A DNA stretch of 64,000 bases, from contig NC_070564.1 in NCBI RefSeq assembly GCF_026914185.1, positions 3,162,001 through 3,226,000 on the forward strand, in the 5' to 3' direction. The notes beneath the pieces are model-generated. The model was not told where the DNA came from. It saw only the letters and a list, made by a program, of their open reading frames with translations, and did not search any database. Source of the stretch: Puccinia triticina. Taxonomy: Eukaryota > Basidiomycota > Pucciniomycetes > Pucciniales > Pucciniaceae. The position numbers were made by a program, and so were the translations under genes. Shown here piece by piece: positions 35,971 through 46,804 of this stretch (the stretch's first letter is position 1; each line of letters starts with the position of its first letter).

Positions 35971-36833
35971 ACCTAATGACGGCCGCCGGCGCGCACCAAG
36001 CGCAACAAAACTTGATCCCACGCGTGTATCAGTCTGTCCACCACACCGGCCCCCCCGGCCAAGCGTATCTGAGATCCAATGCTCCCAACCTGCGGGTATG
36101 GACGGATATCTGCATATTGGAGGACATTTTCAGCCTGAAGCCTGAGGCTGAAGGCGGCCATCAGCGTCATCCCCAAGCTGATTCCGCTGTGGCTGCTAAC
36201 CAGCTTGGACAGGTCATCAACTGGCACAACATCATCTCATCCACCGAGCCTCCTCCCTTCAATCCTCCTTTGCTAGCTGAAGCCACTCGCCATGAGGAGC
36301 ACGGGGATGCCAATCTGCTTGGAGATGACTTTGACCCTTTGGCTGGTTACGAAAACAAGGACTGGGTGATTGGTGATCTTGATACTAGAAGGAAATCTGA
36401 CCAAACAACCACAATTACAGAGCAAGATTCATCCAACCATTGCCATCAGGCTTCATCTCAAAAACCTAATCTCACACATCATGTCTCCGCTAGTTGTGCT
36501 CAAGAAACTTTACAACCTGGTGCAGCTACCCTCAAGCATTGCTCTCACAAACCTAGAGCTGCCAGGCAATATCAGACCTTCAACTCACTAGGCAGAGTGC
36601 ATATACTCAAGAAAGAGGAGGAGAAAATTGTGAAAGTAGAGCTCCATGACAAGGGTCAAGACAGGGGATACCATTTCATGGACATTTTTAAATTCAATCT
36701 GAGCTTGCTGGGTAATCTAGGTCTAGCCTTTGCATGTAGCTCGACCAGGTTGAATCCATTGGTTTCTCCATTCAGCAAAAGGGTTTCACAACCACTTTTG
36801 AGTCTTACAACGCACATCGCTGTTCCCACCTGA
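35964..36833 (+). CDS. Hypothetical protein ORF, 289 aa
   Basis: An uninterrupted 289-aa frame in a repeat-rich tract. I do not recognise a family. Seen: a His/Gln-rich N-terminal third, an acidic patch GDDFDPLAGYENKDW near residue 117, a Ser/Gln/His-rich middle, a short charged KKEEEKIVKVEL stretch and a hydrophobic segment near residue 250. No signal peptide. The start could be a later Met. It could be a retroelement gag-like fragment or a degraded gene; length alone is the main support. Confidence 0.3.
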   Translation: MQDLMTAAGAHQAQQNLIPRVYQSVHHTGPPGQAYLRSNAPNLRVWTDICILEDIFSLKPEAEGGHQRHPQADSAVAANQLGQVINWHNIISSTEPPPFNPPLLAEATRHEEHGDANLLGDDFDPLAGYENKDWVIGDLDTRRKSDQTTTITEQDSSNHCHQASSQKPNLTHHVSASCAQETLQPGAATLKHCSHKPRAARQYQTFNSLGRVHILKKEEEKIVKVELHDKGQDRGYHFMDIFKFNLSLLGNLGLAFACSSTRLNPLVSPFSKRVSQPLLSLTTHIAVPT

Positions 36834-37638
36834 TCCCGCACGTCTGGCACTTTCCTGCACTAGTCCTCCAGCTCTGCCCACTCTTCCGCACGTCACTCTC
36901 CCAGACTCCTCTCCAATGCTTGACCTCCCACTGTCTTCTGTCTAGCTTCTGCCAGTTGGTCTCTCGTCACCGCCTCCACCCCGGTTCCACCCGCTTTGGC
37001 TGTTGTGGCTCACCTGCTGACGCGCCGCTGCTACCAGTCCACGTGTGTAGTCCGCCGCAGTCCAGCCCTGTCTTTTTGGCTCCAATCCAAATACCCAATC
37101 CGAAATCCGCAATCTGCAATCTGTGCATTCCGGTCCGCGTGTGACTTTCCGTAAGCTTTCCTAGCGTGCTTTTCTGACATCATCCTCAGTGCTTATGTCA
37201 CCAGAATGCACTCTGCCTGAGCTGCTCTGTGCATTCCCGCCTGCGCTATCCCCGAGTGGACATTCTACCACACCTGCATATATAAATCACCACACCAGTT
37301 CACAGGAAAGGATTTCCAAGTTAGGAGATGCAAGAGAGCTCAAAAATGATTTATTGGACCCGTCTGGCCTTGGCAAAAGGAAATCAAAGTAAGCACATCT
37401 TGAAGATTATCAGATCATCGCCAAATCCAAATCATCATTGAAGTGGAAAGCAAGCAAAACAATATCTTCCTGAGGCTGTCTGAGGCTTTGTTGTCTGCTT
37501 GTCCCGGCAGAGTCTTGAACTATCTTCAAAGCCTTGGCGCCCACCCAAAAGGCCGAACAGGTCACAGCTCAGGAGGAAGGCAAAGAACGCTGGAGAGAGG
37601 AAAAACTTGATCTAAGCTCAATTCTTGAAGTCACTACC
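36834..37638. other. Intergenic, no gene recognised
   Basis: Pyrimidine-rich in 36840-37100. No recognised feature. Confidence 0.5.
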
Positions 37639-37885
37639 CACTGCAAAAAAAACTTGGTCAACTGCTTGCAGTTGACATGCAGGATACTCAAGCCAAGCTA
37701 CCATTGTAACTCCACCTGAATGCACAAGTGCCTTTGTTGGCACAGTCACTGTGCAAGGTGCACAGTGACTGTGCATTGAAGCTTTGGTTGAGTCAAACCT
37801 TGGGTAAGGCTGGTGTAACACCACAAGCTTCCTCAGAGTTACCACATGTCAACTGCTCACAGTTGACACAGTTTTTTTTGCAGTG
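37639..37885. mobile_element. 247-bp MITE, CACTGCAAAAA ends, copy 1
   Basis: The left end CACTGCAAAAAAAACTTGGT and the right end (a run of T then GCAGTG) are inverted. Next come GTCAACTGCTTGCAGTTGAC and CATGTCAACTGCTCACAGTT palindromes, with a central TGCACAGTGACTGTGC palindrome. The same layout recurs at 46441-46688. Confidence 0.75.
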
Positions 37886-38151
37886 TACCAATTCTCTCAT
37901 GCATGATGCTTATTATGACCTTGGAAGTCTTATCATTAGCGCCAAACATCCCAAGCTTAGTGGATATAGTCTCAACAGCCAGACCCCAAAGTACTGCCAG
38001 GGAATGTAAGCCAGAGCTCACAAATAGGGGGATTCAAAGTTGGCCATGCACAACTTGGATGCACTTTTGCAAGTTGGTGTTCAAGGCTTTTATTGAACAC
38101 CAAATTTCAAAAAATCATTCCAGCAGGCTTAGGGGGTGTATTACAGTGTGG

Positions 38152-38223
38152 CTTGCATGCACTTTTGCAAATTGGTGCTCAAGAATAAACTTGAACACCG
38201 ACTTGCAAAAGTGCATGCAAGTC
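38152..38223. repeat. 72-bp near-perfect hairpin (CTTGCATGCACTTTTGCAA)
   Basis: The arms CTTGCATGCACTTTTGCAA and TTGCAAAAGTGCATGCAAG enclose a TTGGTG/CACC inner stem. A diverged partner hairpin starts about 110 bp upstream (38042). Confidence 0.75.
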
Positions 38224-38231
38224 ACATCTGG

Positions 38232-39454
38232 CAAGGGTGGGCCGTTACGTTACCGGTAATTGGGAACGTAACTGTAACATAACTTTTAAAGTTACGTTAC
38301 CCAGTAGTTACAGACATCTTGATTTTAGTTACGATATCTGCTGCAGAAAAAGGGCTGTTTATTTTCTAGTTACGTTACCCAGAAGTTTTCAACAAAATGG
38401 GTTACGTTACAGGTTTGCCAAAATTTGGGTAACTTTGCCGTAACGTTCCAAGAGAAATGACTATCTGTGGGTTTTTTTTGTTCAATGTGAGTACGTATTG
38501 GGCTCAAGTTGATGTAAAACAGCCACTCATGCCAGTTTCTGCCCAGGGTGTGAGGTCAAAATAGGTGCACAGTCTAACTTAACCAAGTTCCTCTCTTTGT
38601 GGAGGGGGGACGCCATCCCGCAGGGACCCTCCAAAGGAGGGACTTATACACTGAGTGGACCCTGTGGCCTGAGAGAATCAGGAACTTGGCCTTTTTCAAT
38701 CCTGTGTAGCTTCATCACATCACATTGTGTGATTGAGTTGTAGGGGAACAAAAGATGCAGAACATCAAGGAGAATCTTTCCACCTATTTTCCTATTTTTA
38801 GGGATATGTAATGACATTCAAATGTCTTTTTTGCAACTTCATCTAGTTGGCAGCTATATCCCGTATCACAAATGTTGCACTGTACAGAATCTGGAATCCA
38901 TGATGTTACAACTCTGATTACTAATTTACAGCTCAGCAAGAGGTGTTGAGGATGGGAAAAAATAGTAGAAAGATAGGGACAGCTTGGGCCATCCCAGAAA
39001 TGGTGCAGAGGCCCATGAGGGAGAGTGATTCTCAAAAATTCCCCACCAAAATTCATAATTCTCTCAGGCCGCGGGGTCCACATAGTGCGTAAGTCCCTCC
39101 TTTGGAGGTTGCTTTGCTCCCCCAAGGAGGGAATTAGCTAAGTTAGGTGCACAGTGAGGAATGAACCCACAACTTGAATGTTGCAAAACATACAAGAGGC
39201 AAGCACTAACCATTATGCTGAATTCATTATTCAAATGAACAATGTTTTGGAAAATATTGAACAAAAAATTTCCACCCCAAAAAAGTTATGTTATCCAAAA
39301 CCTCCAAAACTCAAAAATAAAAAAAAGTTACTTTACGTTACGTTACTCAAAAAAAATGTTACGTTACCCAAATGGCTAATTTGGATAACTAAAAAAAAGT
39401 TACAGTATCCAATTAGCCCTCCGTAACGTACCGTAACGTAACTGCCCACCCTTG
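38232..39454. mobile_element. hAT-like non-autonomous element with GTTACGTTAC-rich ends
   Basis: The ends are CAAGGGTGGGCCGTTACGTT and its diverged inverse ending AACTGCCCACCCTTG. CATCTGGC occurs at 38225-38232 and 39455-39462, an 8-bp duplication if the first C is counted as flank, as expected for hAT. Both subterminal zones are dense in GTTACGTTAC words. A MULE (38574-39146) is nested inside. No transposase. Confidence 0.72.
38574..39146. mobile_element. 573-bp MULE, 9-bp duplication GTGCACAGT, nested in hAT-like element
   Basis: The left end is CTAACTTAACCAAGTTCCTC and the right end is GAATTAGCTAAGTTAG. GTGCACAGT is found at 38565-38573 and 39147-39155. Long terminal repeats contain the AAGTCCCTCC/GGAGGGACTT hairpin and an inner GTGGACCC...GGGGTCCAC pair. 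The core shares extended similarity with 55850-56050 (AAAAAATAGTAGAAAGA, GACAGCTTG, GCCATCCCAGAAATG). Confidence 0.85.
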
Positions 39455-40168
39455 CATCTGGCCAGCTTTGAAACCCCCTATTATATACCTCTCCTCATAT
39501 AAATTTGTCTCACTCATCTAAACACTCTCCTGTCCTGCTTCTTTGTAGCAACAAATCTGTTTGCAAGAAAACCGCTCCGGCCAGCAAGCGCAAACCAATT
39601 GAACACAAGTAACTTATTCGGGACAAAAACGCCGCCAACGCCGGAGATGAAGAATTTGGGAAAGTTCTTTGATCAGGTGGTCCACAAAGAGCAACATCAA
39701 CACCAACGTCAAGCGGAAATTCACTCAATCTGCTCTGTTAGACTTTGCTGCCAAAACTGCTCCTTATGCTCCGCAAGTCCAACTGTAAGCCCCATAAAAA
39801 AGAGCATCAACTTCTGATTGTTCCCCTTTTTTGTAAATTAGTTTCCAATTACTTTTGACGTGTTTTGTGTTCTTACATCTTGAACAATTGTTAGTTGATT
39901 TCTTATTTCAATCAGAACCTTTTAGATGAAAGACCCAACAAGCAGGGAAATTAGCCTTTGTGGCTCTAAATTACCTCTGGGAGACCCGCAATCATCAAAG
40001 GAAGTCATCCAGTACTTTGGGTTACAATGAAGGAACCCTATTAAGCATTGAGTTTCAGTCTTGCGTCGAAATCAACCAGATTTTAAGCCATCATCATAGC
40101 ACCCGTAGTCTCCCCTTTGAGCAATACCCTTGCAAGCTTAAACAAAGCTTCTCCGAGGAGGTGCAAAG
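39455..40168. other. Intergenic, no gene recognised
   Basis: Short ORFs only (39599-39817, 39960-40274). A possible decayed coding stretch near 39550-39660 has Lys/Pro-rich text without a family match. Confidence 0.45.
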
Positions 40169-41524
40169 CAAACTTAGTCAGTCCTCCCTTCTGAGTTGGC
40201 AGGCTGGCGCCCCTCGCGCGAAGCGCGAGCCTCCAAAGGAGGGACTTGGGAGTAAGCGGGGAAATTTGGCGTGAGTGCTGAGGACCGCCTCAACCCATTT
40301 GGCTGGTGTCAAACTTTGACATCACACTAAAATTTCGTCCTGCGGGCCAATCAGGCCGCCCTGGTGCCAGATTGAAGCCCTTCATCTGGCCTTCAAACCT
40401 ACATAGGCCACATATTTCTATCTTGAACAGTCTTGAAGTTACAAAGCTTGTAAAATCAAGCTTCCAAGATTCTGGGAATGATTGTACACTTCTGCATCTA
40501 TAATAAGTGCATGGAAGAAGTATTTTTCTGCTTGTAATTACATGAAAATGCATATTTTTGAACAAGTTCACTTCTCAATTCATGATCAATTGGTATTCTT
40601 AATGTACAGGAGTTGGAAAAAAACATTGATTTGTTGGAGCAAGCTCAGCAGTGAATTTGCAAGGGTGTCCAGCGGCCAGCTGGGGAGATAAAAAGCTGAT
40701 TAGTGGATGGCTGCCTGCGCAAGAAGCTAGCCTACAAGGCCGCACCACTCATGTCCCTATTGAGCAAAAAATGGGTGTGAGATATATGGATCAAAGGAAA
40801 AATGGGGGTTGGTTGAGCCCCAGGCTTGTCAGCTCTCACGCCAAAATTGGTGGCTTGGGGGCAAGCCTCTCTGTGAGAAAGAGACCCTGCGGGGCTTTCC
40901 TCCAGAGAGGCTTGGTTAAGCTTGGGCCCGAAGCGTCTCCAAATACATACGCTCCCCCAAGGAGGGTACGCTTGTGTTACATAAGTTTGATACCTGCGCA
41001 CCGGTTAAATACCCAGTGTTGGGACCGTATTTGCCGGGCTTGGATATTGGACAGTACCCGGGCCTGATGCCCCGGGTGGCATCCCCAAGTTCAACGGAAA
41101 TCAGGAATTGGTTGATCCCACAAGCCCGCATGCCAAACCGACCAGGCCAAGCAATTGCAGGATCCCGTCCAGCATGTAAGTATGTGAATGTGCGATTGAT
41201 TATTTTGCACACGCAAAAAGCTGATTATCACAAGAACAAAGCAGATACAAGCAAACGCGTGATACCTTTGTCAACCCAAACATGGTCTGTGCAGTAGTTT
41301 CTTTCCTGTCATAGGAAATTGGAATTGTACGTTGGAGGCAGCTGAGTTTTGCAAGAGCACCTTGGGCCACTACGTCAACCCATTGCCACCACCACTCATC
41401 CAATTTTGGTTGGTTGGCATGTTATTACCTTGTTGGCCCTCATCTAATGAATTGTTAATGATGTGCTGAATCACCTCCAAATGATTACTGTTGCTTATTG
41501 ACTGATTTAGTTTGACTGTCAACA

Positions 41525-43666
41525 ATGCTTTCGGATCTTCAGGCTAAAGAGGGCCGCCGGATACTCAAAGCTGGTCCAAGAATAGCCTCTTCCAGAGTTT
41601 CTGATAGCATCATCAAGAAAGGATACGATTGCCCTTTTTTGAGATCCAAAACCATCATTGATCCAATCTTAGAAACACTCAATGAATATGCAAAAAAGTG
41701 GGACAGATTTACATATTTGGCGCCATACGCTACACTGGTTGGCCCTTCAACGTTTGGGAAAACTTGTTTGCTCATGGAGATGTCAAGGCACATTTGCGTG
41801 GTTTTTATCTGCCTTCGTCCTCAGGAATCCACCGGTTACCCCCCTAGATCCGCACTCACTGATAGTCTGGTACCAACGGCTTCCGGCGGTATTCACTGGC
41901 ATTATCAATATCTTATTAATTCTATCTTTAAAGTTGTTGTCAATTTTTTCAACAGTCAGGATCCCGCGGAGGAGAAGCAAGAAAGGCTGAAGAAGTGGAA
42001 CGACTACATCGAGGTTGCAAGCTCAGAACAGCTCGATATGTCTAAATGAACCCAGCAAAAATTTGCCAACAATGTTCAGGCAGAAATGTCAAAATTTGAA
42101 CACAGCAAAGACAGCGTTTCAACAGCAGCCAAAGCCATGGGGAGATCTACGGAGTTTGTAAATGAAGACTCTTCAATGAGGGTACTACTTGCGCTTGATG
42201 AAGCCAGCACGCTACACCAACAAGACCCGGGCTCTGATGATGAACCATCATTCGTTGACACCTTTTGTCAAGCAATCAGCAAGATACCTGAAAACATGGG
42301 GTTATTTGCAATCCTGGTCAATGCCACACCCCCAGTAGCCAATTTTAAGTTCCCAAGGAAATTTGACCCGGGCGCAAGACACGGTTTCGTGGGAGAAGAA
42401 CTGCTTTATCCACCGATCTGCAAAATTCTTTTGTTTGATGTGATGGTCCCGTCTGACCAACCCCAATCCTGGGTGGAATTGGTGTCTCCGGAGCGACTCT
42501 TCAAGTACGGAAGTCCAATCTATGGTGCCTACTTTTGTGATGCCATGGCCAAACAGCATCCGCCCGCGGAAATTTACAAGGCCATTTGGAGTTTGGCTGG
42601 GCTAAAACTGCTCGGGCCGACCGGACTCACTCGACCAGGCATCTTGACAAGAGCGCAAGACTTTGCATTCCTTGGTCCCACCATCCAGCCACGGATTGAT
42701 GGCGCCTTATACTTCAACGCCGAGCTCATTGCATGCCATGCCGCTCATTGCAATCACATCTTCCCAGACTGGGATGCGGTGATTAGTAACTACCCGTTGC
42801 AATTTACTCTTGCAGCAGCTTCTCTCAACTTTCTGCAGGATGAGGGTATGTTGATTCAAGGCATCAAATCAGTCATTACAATTGTGCAACTTGGACTCGC
42901 TCCCGCCAGAGGCACTTGTGAACTTGCTACTCGGATCATTTTGTTGCAGGCAATGCAACACACTCTAGCTACATCGGACAAAGATGGTGTACGCACTGGG
43001 TGTCCAGTTTGTTTGGTGAATTTCTTGAGAGCTTTAACTGGCAAAAACGACTTGGTTCTCAGTTCAATAGGCCCCAAGCAGAAGAAGGATCTTTTGGATA
43101 ATGGAATGGTTTTTTGGAATCATTTCTCTTGCATCAACTATTCTCCGACACCCAAAAACCTTTTAGGTTTCATGCACCAATGCATGGCTGCGCAATGCCG
43201 TTCAGACCAGCTAGGTATCAACCAGATTTTTGCAATATACCTCAAGCGTGACTCAGACGATCTGCATGAAAAGAACATTTCATTCTGTGGAATTTGGGCC
43301 AGTAGCTGGCAAATGGACCGCAGTGTAGAAGATGAACAGTTACCCAATACTTTATTGAATGTTCAACTCCAGCACAGCAAACCTTGTCTGATCGTAAATA
43401 TCAACTTGGACAGTGCTCAGTCAAGTCGACCTGATCTTACAAGTTCAAATGCTTGTAGGGAACACAATGAAGCCAGTGGACAAAACATCCGACAGGCCTC
43501 TCTCTGCTTTAATGATTTGGATCAAATTAAATGTCTTAATCAAGGGTTAATCAATGCCTTGGAAGAACTCATCAATGCCAAGCCAGATCTTGCAGAGCTT
43601 CAACATGGTGAGGCAGGGAAACAATATTACAAGATAATTAACCCACTCCTAAAATCAAGCAATTAA
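41525..43666 (+). pseudogene. P-loop NTPase with degenerate REase-like C-terminus (Crinkler-like basidiomycete family), one in-frame stop
   Basis: One reading frame of 713 sense codons, interrupted once by TGA at 42047-42049. No intron is evident. Seen: Walker A GPSTFGKT near residue 80, followed by CVVFICLRPQESTGYPPRS; Walker B VLLALDEAS near residue 222; and a sensor-like LFAILVNATPP. A helical middle is followed by MAAQCRSDQLGINQIFAIYL and ISFCGIWASSW. In related fungal proteins that last region reads A-x-Q-C...G-I-D-x-x-I-P-V...Q-x-K, a restriction-endonuclease-like site. Here the Asp is Asn and the Q-x-K is lost, so nuclease activity is unlikely. NTPase-REase proteins of this kind are linked in the literature to Crinkler effectors and a transposon origin. 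It lies within a long inverted-repeat interval, consistent with that or with gene capture. The stop could be a recent nonsense change, a sequencing error or readthrough. Confidence 0.65.
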
Positions 43667-43710
43667 ATAGCACTGTATTTCATCAAGTCTCAAATTTACA
43701 ATGTTCTTTT

Positions 43711-44115
43711 CTAAGTAACAAAATTCTAAAATAATTCCAGTTAACTTGCCTGGGTCTTGCATTTCTTGGGCTTGGAAATGCTTCCTTTTTTGCAAACAGC
43801 TGTGGTGCAATTAGCAGATCCACACTCCACCTTTGATACCCTGTTGGTCATATTCATTTGTAGAAGATGGTTGTCTGAGACCAACAAGGAAAAGGATGAG
43901 TTGACCAATTCAAGGAAAAAAAACTTGATGTATTGAGATACCAATGTCAGGTAGTGATAAAAGTAAATTTGTGTGGTAGGACTAAGTTGATGTGACTGGT
44001 GCTACTGATGATAGCAGGACATGATTGTATGTGGTTCAATCAAGTCAATGGCCCTGAGGGTGATATTGGCCACACTAGTAAGAATCAAAGCTATAATGAT
44101 AGCTGGGAACCACAT
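43711..44115 (-). pseudogene. Truncated inverted copy of the secreted thaumatin-like gene
   Basis: Read on the minus strand from 44115, it gives MWFPAIIIALILTSV (exon 1 of the gene at 18240), then loses the rest of exon 1 and most of exon 2. It resumes at the end of exon 2 (AGCACC-x-x-TCACATC), keeps intron 2 with a damaged donor, and continues with exon 3 (MTNRVSKVECGSANCTTAV) to about 43711. Retained intron sequence shows DNA-level duplication, not retrocopying. Confidence 0.8.
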
Positions 44116-44499
44116 GGTTTTTCTGTTTCCTTTTTTATTTTTGAATAAAAGTTCTGGGGACAGGCTGATCCTCTTGTCTCAGAAACTCACAGGCTGGAGC
44201 ACATCAGCATAATTCAGTCCCTCCAAAATATAGCTGTGCACATTGGTGCTAAGGCCAACTTGAAAGAAAAAACACACCAAAATGGCTCATGCTGAGGCAT
44301 TGGCCCAAAATACTGATTCCTCTTTGACTGTGGCATCAGCCCAAAATGCTGAGCATCAGCTCACTGCCACACAAAATGAACTATGGCAACAGCCCAACAT
44401 CTTTTTTAACTGTAGCATCATTGGCCCAATTTCTTTGCTCAAGCATCAGCTCTACATCACCAACCTCATGCCAGTGTTGGGTACACCACTCTCAGAGGG

Positions 44500-44790
44500 C
44501 TGGTACAGATACACCAGCTTGCCAAGAGGAAGCCCTCTTGGCAAGCTAGTGTATGCATCCCAGCCCGCCAAAACCAATCCCTTTTGGCGAGCTGGTGTAT
44601 GTATACCAGCCCACCAAGAGGAATTCCTTTTGGCAAGCTGGTGTATGTATTCCAGCTGGCCAAGAGGGAGCCCAGGGGAGCCCCTTGGCGAGCTGATGTA
44701 TGTATACCAACCCGCCAAGAGGACTCCCTCCTGGCGAGCTGGTGTTTGTAATGCAGCTTTCCAAGAGGAAGCCCTCTCGCGAAGCTTCTG
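44500..44790. repeat. Palindromic array, CTGGTGTATGTATACCAGC type
   Basis: About seven units of roughly 43 bp: GCGAGCTGGTGTATGTATAC, CAGCCCGCCAAGAGGAA. CTGGTGTA...TACCAGC and CTTGGC...GCCAAG are inverted within each unit. Its right flank ends GGTACCTGGTGCCATCTCTA, like the border at 33583 inverted. Confidence 0.8.
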
Positions 44791-45179
44791 GTGATGTGGG
44801 GGGTATATGGCGGGTAACTTTTGCACAAAATGGTGGACATGGGCACCCGCACCCGTATCCGCTAACAGGTACCTGTTGAAGTCCAGCAGGTACCCGCTGA
44901 CAAACACCAGGTACCTGCAAAGGGGTACCTGGTGCCATCTCTAATATGAGTATAGGCTTAGCTACATACTAGCATATCAGATCTAACATACAGATAATCC
45001 CAACAGCCCCCCTTGCTGATAACTAGTACTAAGTTCTAGAATGAAGTAGAAAAAAACAAAATTAGATATTGTACCAATGACGGTGGAAGATCTGTACGGT
45101 AGGCTTAATAATTAATAGCTTTGGATGTATTAAGAAAAAAAATGCTAGCTATAAACTGGTTCAGTTACTCATGAATTAT

Positions 45180-45860
45180 TTCCATGTCACCTTCATTGTT
45201 GTAAGATCCAGATTCATAGCTACCAAGCTTGACTGCAGAGGACCAATGGCCTTGTTTGCCACAGTTGGAGCAGGCAACATTCCTGCCGGTTGCAGCCAAT
45301 GCAGAGACTAGATTGGTTGTCTTGGTTCTGTTTAGGCTGACCTTGTGGGCTTCCAGAGCTCCAATGGCACCATCAAGTTAAATCTACATCATGGTTTATA
45401 AACAAAGTCCCTGATGTTTGACCACAAGAAATCAAGGCCTGCCATGGGAAAATCCAAATTTTGAAACTGGTAGGGAGTTTGTTGATGGCGCGCAGATTTT
45501 CAGCGGCCACACAAGAATTACTGATCCAGAGAGCAGTGGCGCAGTAGGATCACGGTGGGTGTTCCAAAAGGCTTTGTGCAAGCAGATATTTGTGTACTCT
45601 AGTGTTCTTCTCATAGGCATTGACAATAGTTGAGAAGATTTTGAAAGCTGGTTTGAACTTTTGATAGCGTTGAGAAAGGGCGTTAGTGAGGTTAACCTCA
45701 ATTTTTGGCCAGGCTAGATCTAATAGACAGTCCCAGTTTCTGGCAATCTACTTTGGATTGTAGCCCTTCACAAAGTTGGCCAAGCAGGTGGCGGAGTCAG
45801 AGGGGCTGACTATGTTTTCCTATTCTGGCTGGAGAAGGGTCATTTTAACAATTTAAATTG
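45180..45860 (-). pseudogene. Copia gag remnant with zinc knuckle
   Basis: Minus-strand text includes WPKIEVNLTNALSQRYQKF and FKIFSTIVNAYEKN (UBN2/gag-like helical region). Downstream comes VACSNCGKQGHWSSA, a CCHC knuckle whose last Cys is lost. Stops and frame changes separate the parts. No pol or LTR is adjacent. Confidence 0.65.
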
Positions 45861-46440
45861 TTTTTTGATTACTGAGGATATTATCCAGACAATCAAACCA
45901 TCTGGGAAACACATACTTGGTGCTATCTAGAAGCTTGACTGTTGCAATCAAGGGTGAAACATTCTTACCTTGTCAATAATTGGTCATTGTTGGTTGAGAT
46001 GTTCACTATTGTAATATGCTCATGCAGTTGCCCAAATGTACAACTGTATGATATTTCCTGCAATCATGAATCCATCATTTCACATTCCTTGGAGGTTCAA
46101 AACCTTGAGAGTGAATCATGTGTGGCCTATGTACTTTTGAAGGCAAGATGTAGCCTGTAGGGCTTCAATTTTGCACCAGGGCGGGAAATTTGACCCATAG
46201 GATGCTGTTGTGATGTGGTGTCAAATTCTGACACCGGGAAAATGGATTGAGGCAGTCTTGACTCCTCAGCTTCCATACCAAAATTGGCCACTTACTCCCA
46301 AGTCCCTCCTTTTGAGGCTTACACTTTTCCCAAGGGGTGCCTGCCTGCCAACTCCAAAGGGAGGACTAAGTTCAAATTGGGTTGCTTGGATCCAACCACC
46401 GTGGTGACAGGCTACCCTAGGAGGCTGCATGGGAAGGAAT

Positions 46441-46688
46441 CACTGCAAAAATAACTGGTTCAACTGTAAGCAGTTGACATGTGGGAACTTGACGGAGGCT
46501 TTTGGTGTTACTCCAACCTTCCTCAAAGGGTTCCCTCAACCAAACTTCAATGCCCAGTGATTGTGCACATTGCACAGTGACTGTGCCTCAAAGGCAGTCA
46601 TTTTATTACAAGTGGGGCTACAATGGCAGCTTGGTCAGATCACCCTGCATTTCAAATGCAAGTAGTTGACCCAGTTTTTCTTGTAGTG
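46441..46688. mobile_element. 248-bp MITE, CACTGCAAAAA family, copy 2
   Basis: Starts CACTGCAAAAATAACTGGTT and ends CTTGTAGTG. It has the same internal order as copy 1: TTCAACTGTAAGCAGTTGAC, then TTGCACAGTGACTGTGCC, then GTAGTTGACCCAG. GAATC occurs at both outer edges (46437-46441 and 46688-46692) if the terminal C/G is counted as flank. Confidence 0.72.
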
Positions 46689-46804
46689 AATCAATTCCCC
46701 TACTGTATACCCTCCGCACAGTGTACAGCTTAGGCGCCACCTACATGGACAACCAGACAAACTTACCAACATTTTAGCTTAAAATGTTGATTCCCGTGGC
46801 CATT

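Larger units (their letters stand above)
40169..46374. mobile_element. 6.2-kb interval bounded by long MULE-type inverted repeats, carrying an NTPase gene
   Basis: The left end CAAACTTAGTCAGTCCTCCC, with its AAGTCCC-type hairpin, is followed by GACTTGGGAGTAAG, GCCTCAACCCATTT and GCCCTGGTGCCAGATTGAAG. The right end (rising from about 45970) gives the same line in reverse: GCACCAGGGCGGG, AAATGGATTGAGGC, CTTACTCCCAAGTC and GGGAGGACTAAGTT. The similarity reaches about 200-400 bp into each side, so the two ends look like one pair of long terminal inverted repeats. No matching 9-mers were found outside, so a single insertion event is not proven. Inside: an NTPase gene, a truncated thaumatin-like copy, a palindromic array and a Copia gag relic. 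A further hairpin relic lies at 40853-40978. Confidence 0.55.

Noticed and set aside
40169..46374. Claiming a 9-bp target duplication for the 6.2-kb interval
   Set aside because: The 9-mers outside the two ends do not match, so insertion as one unit is not proven.
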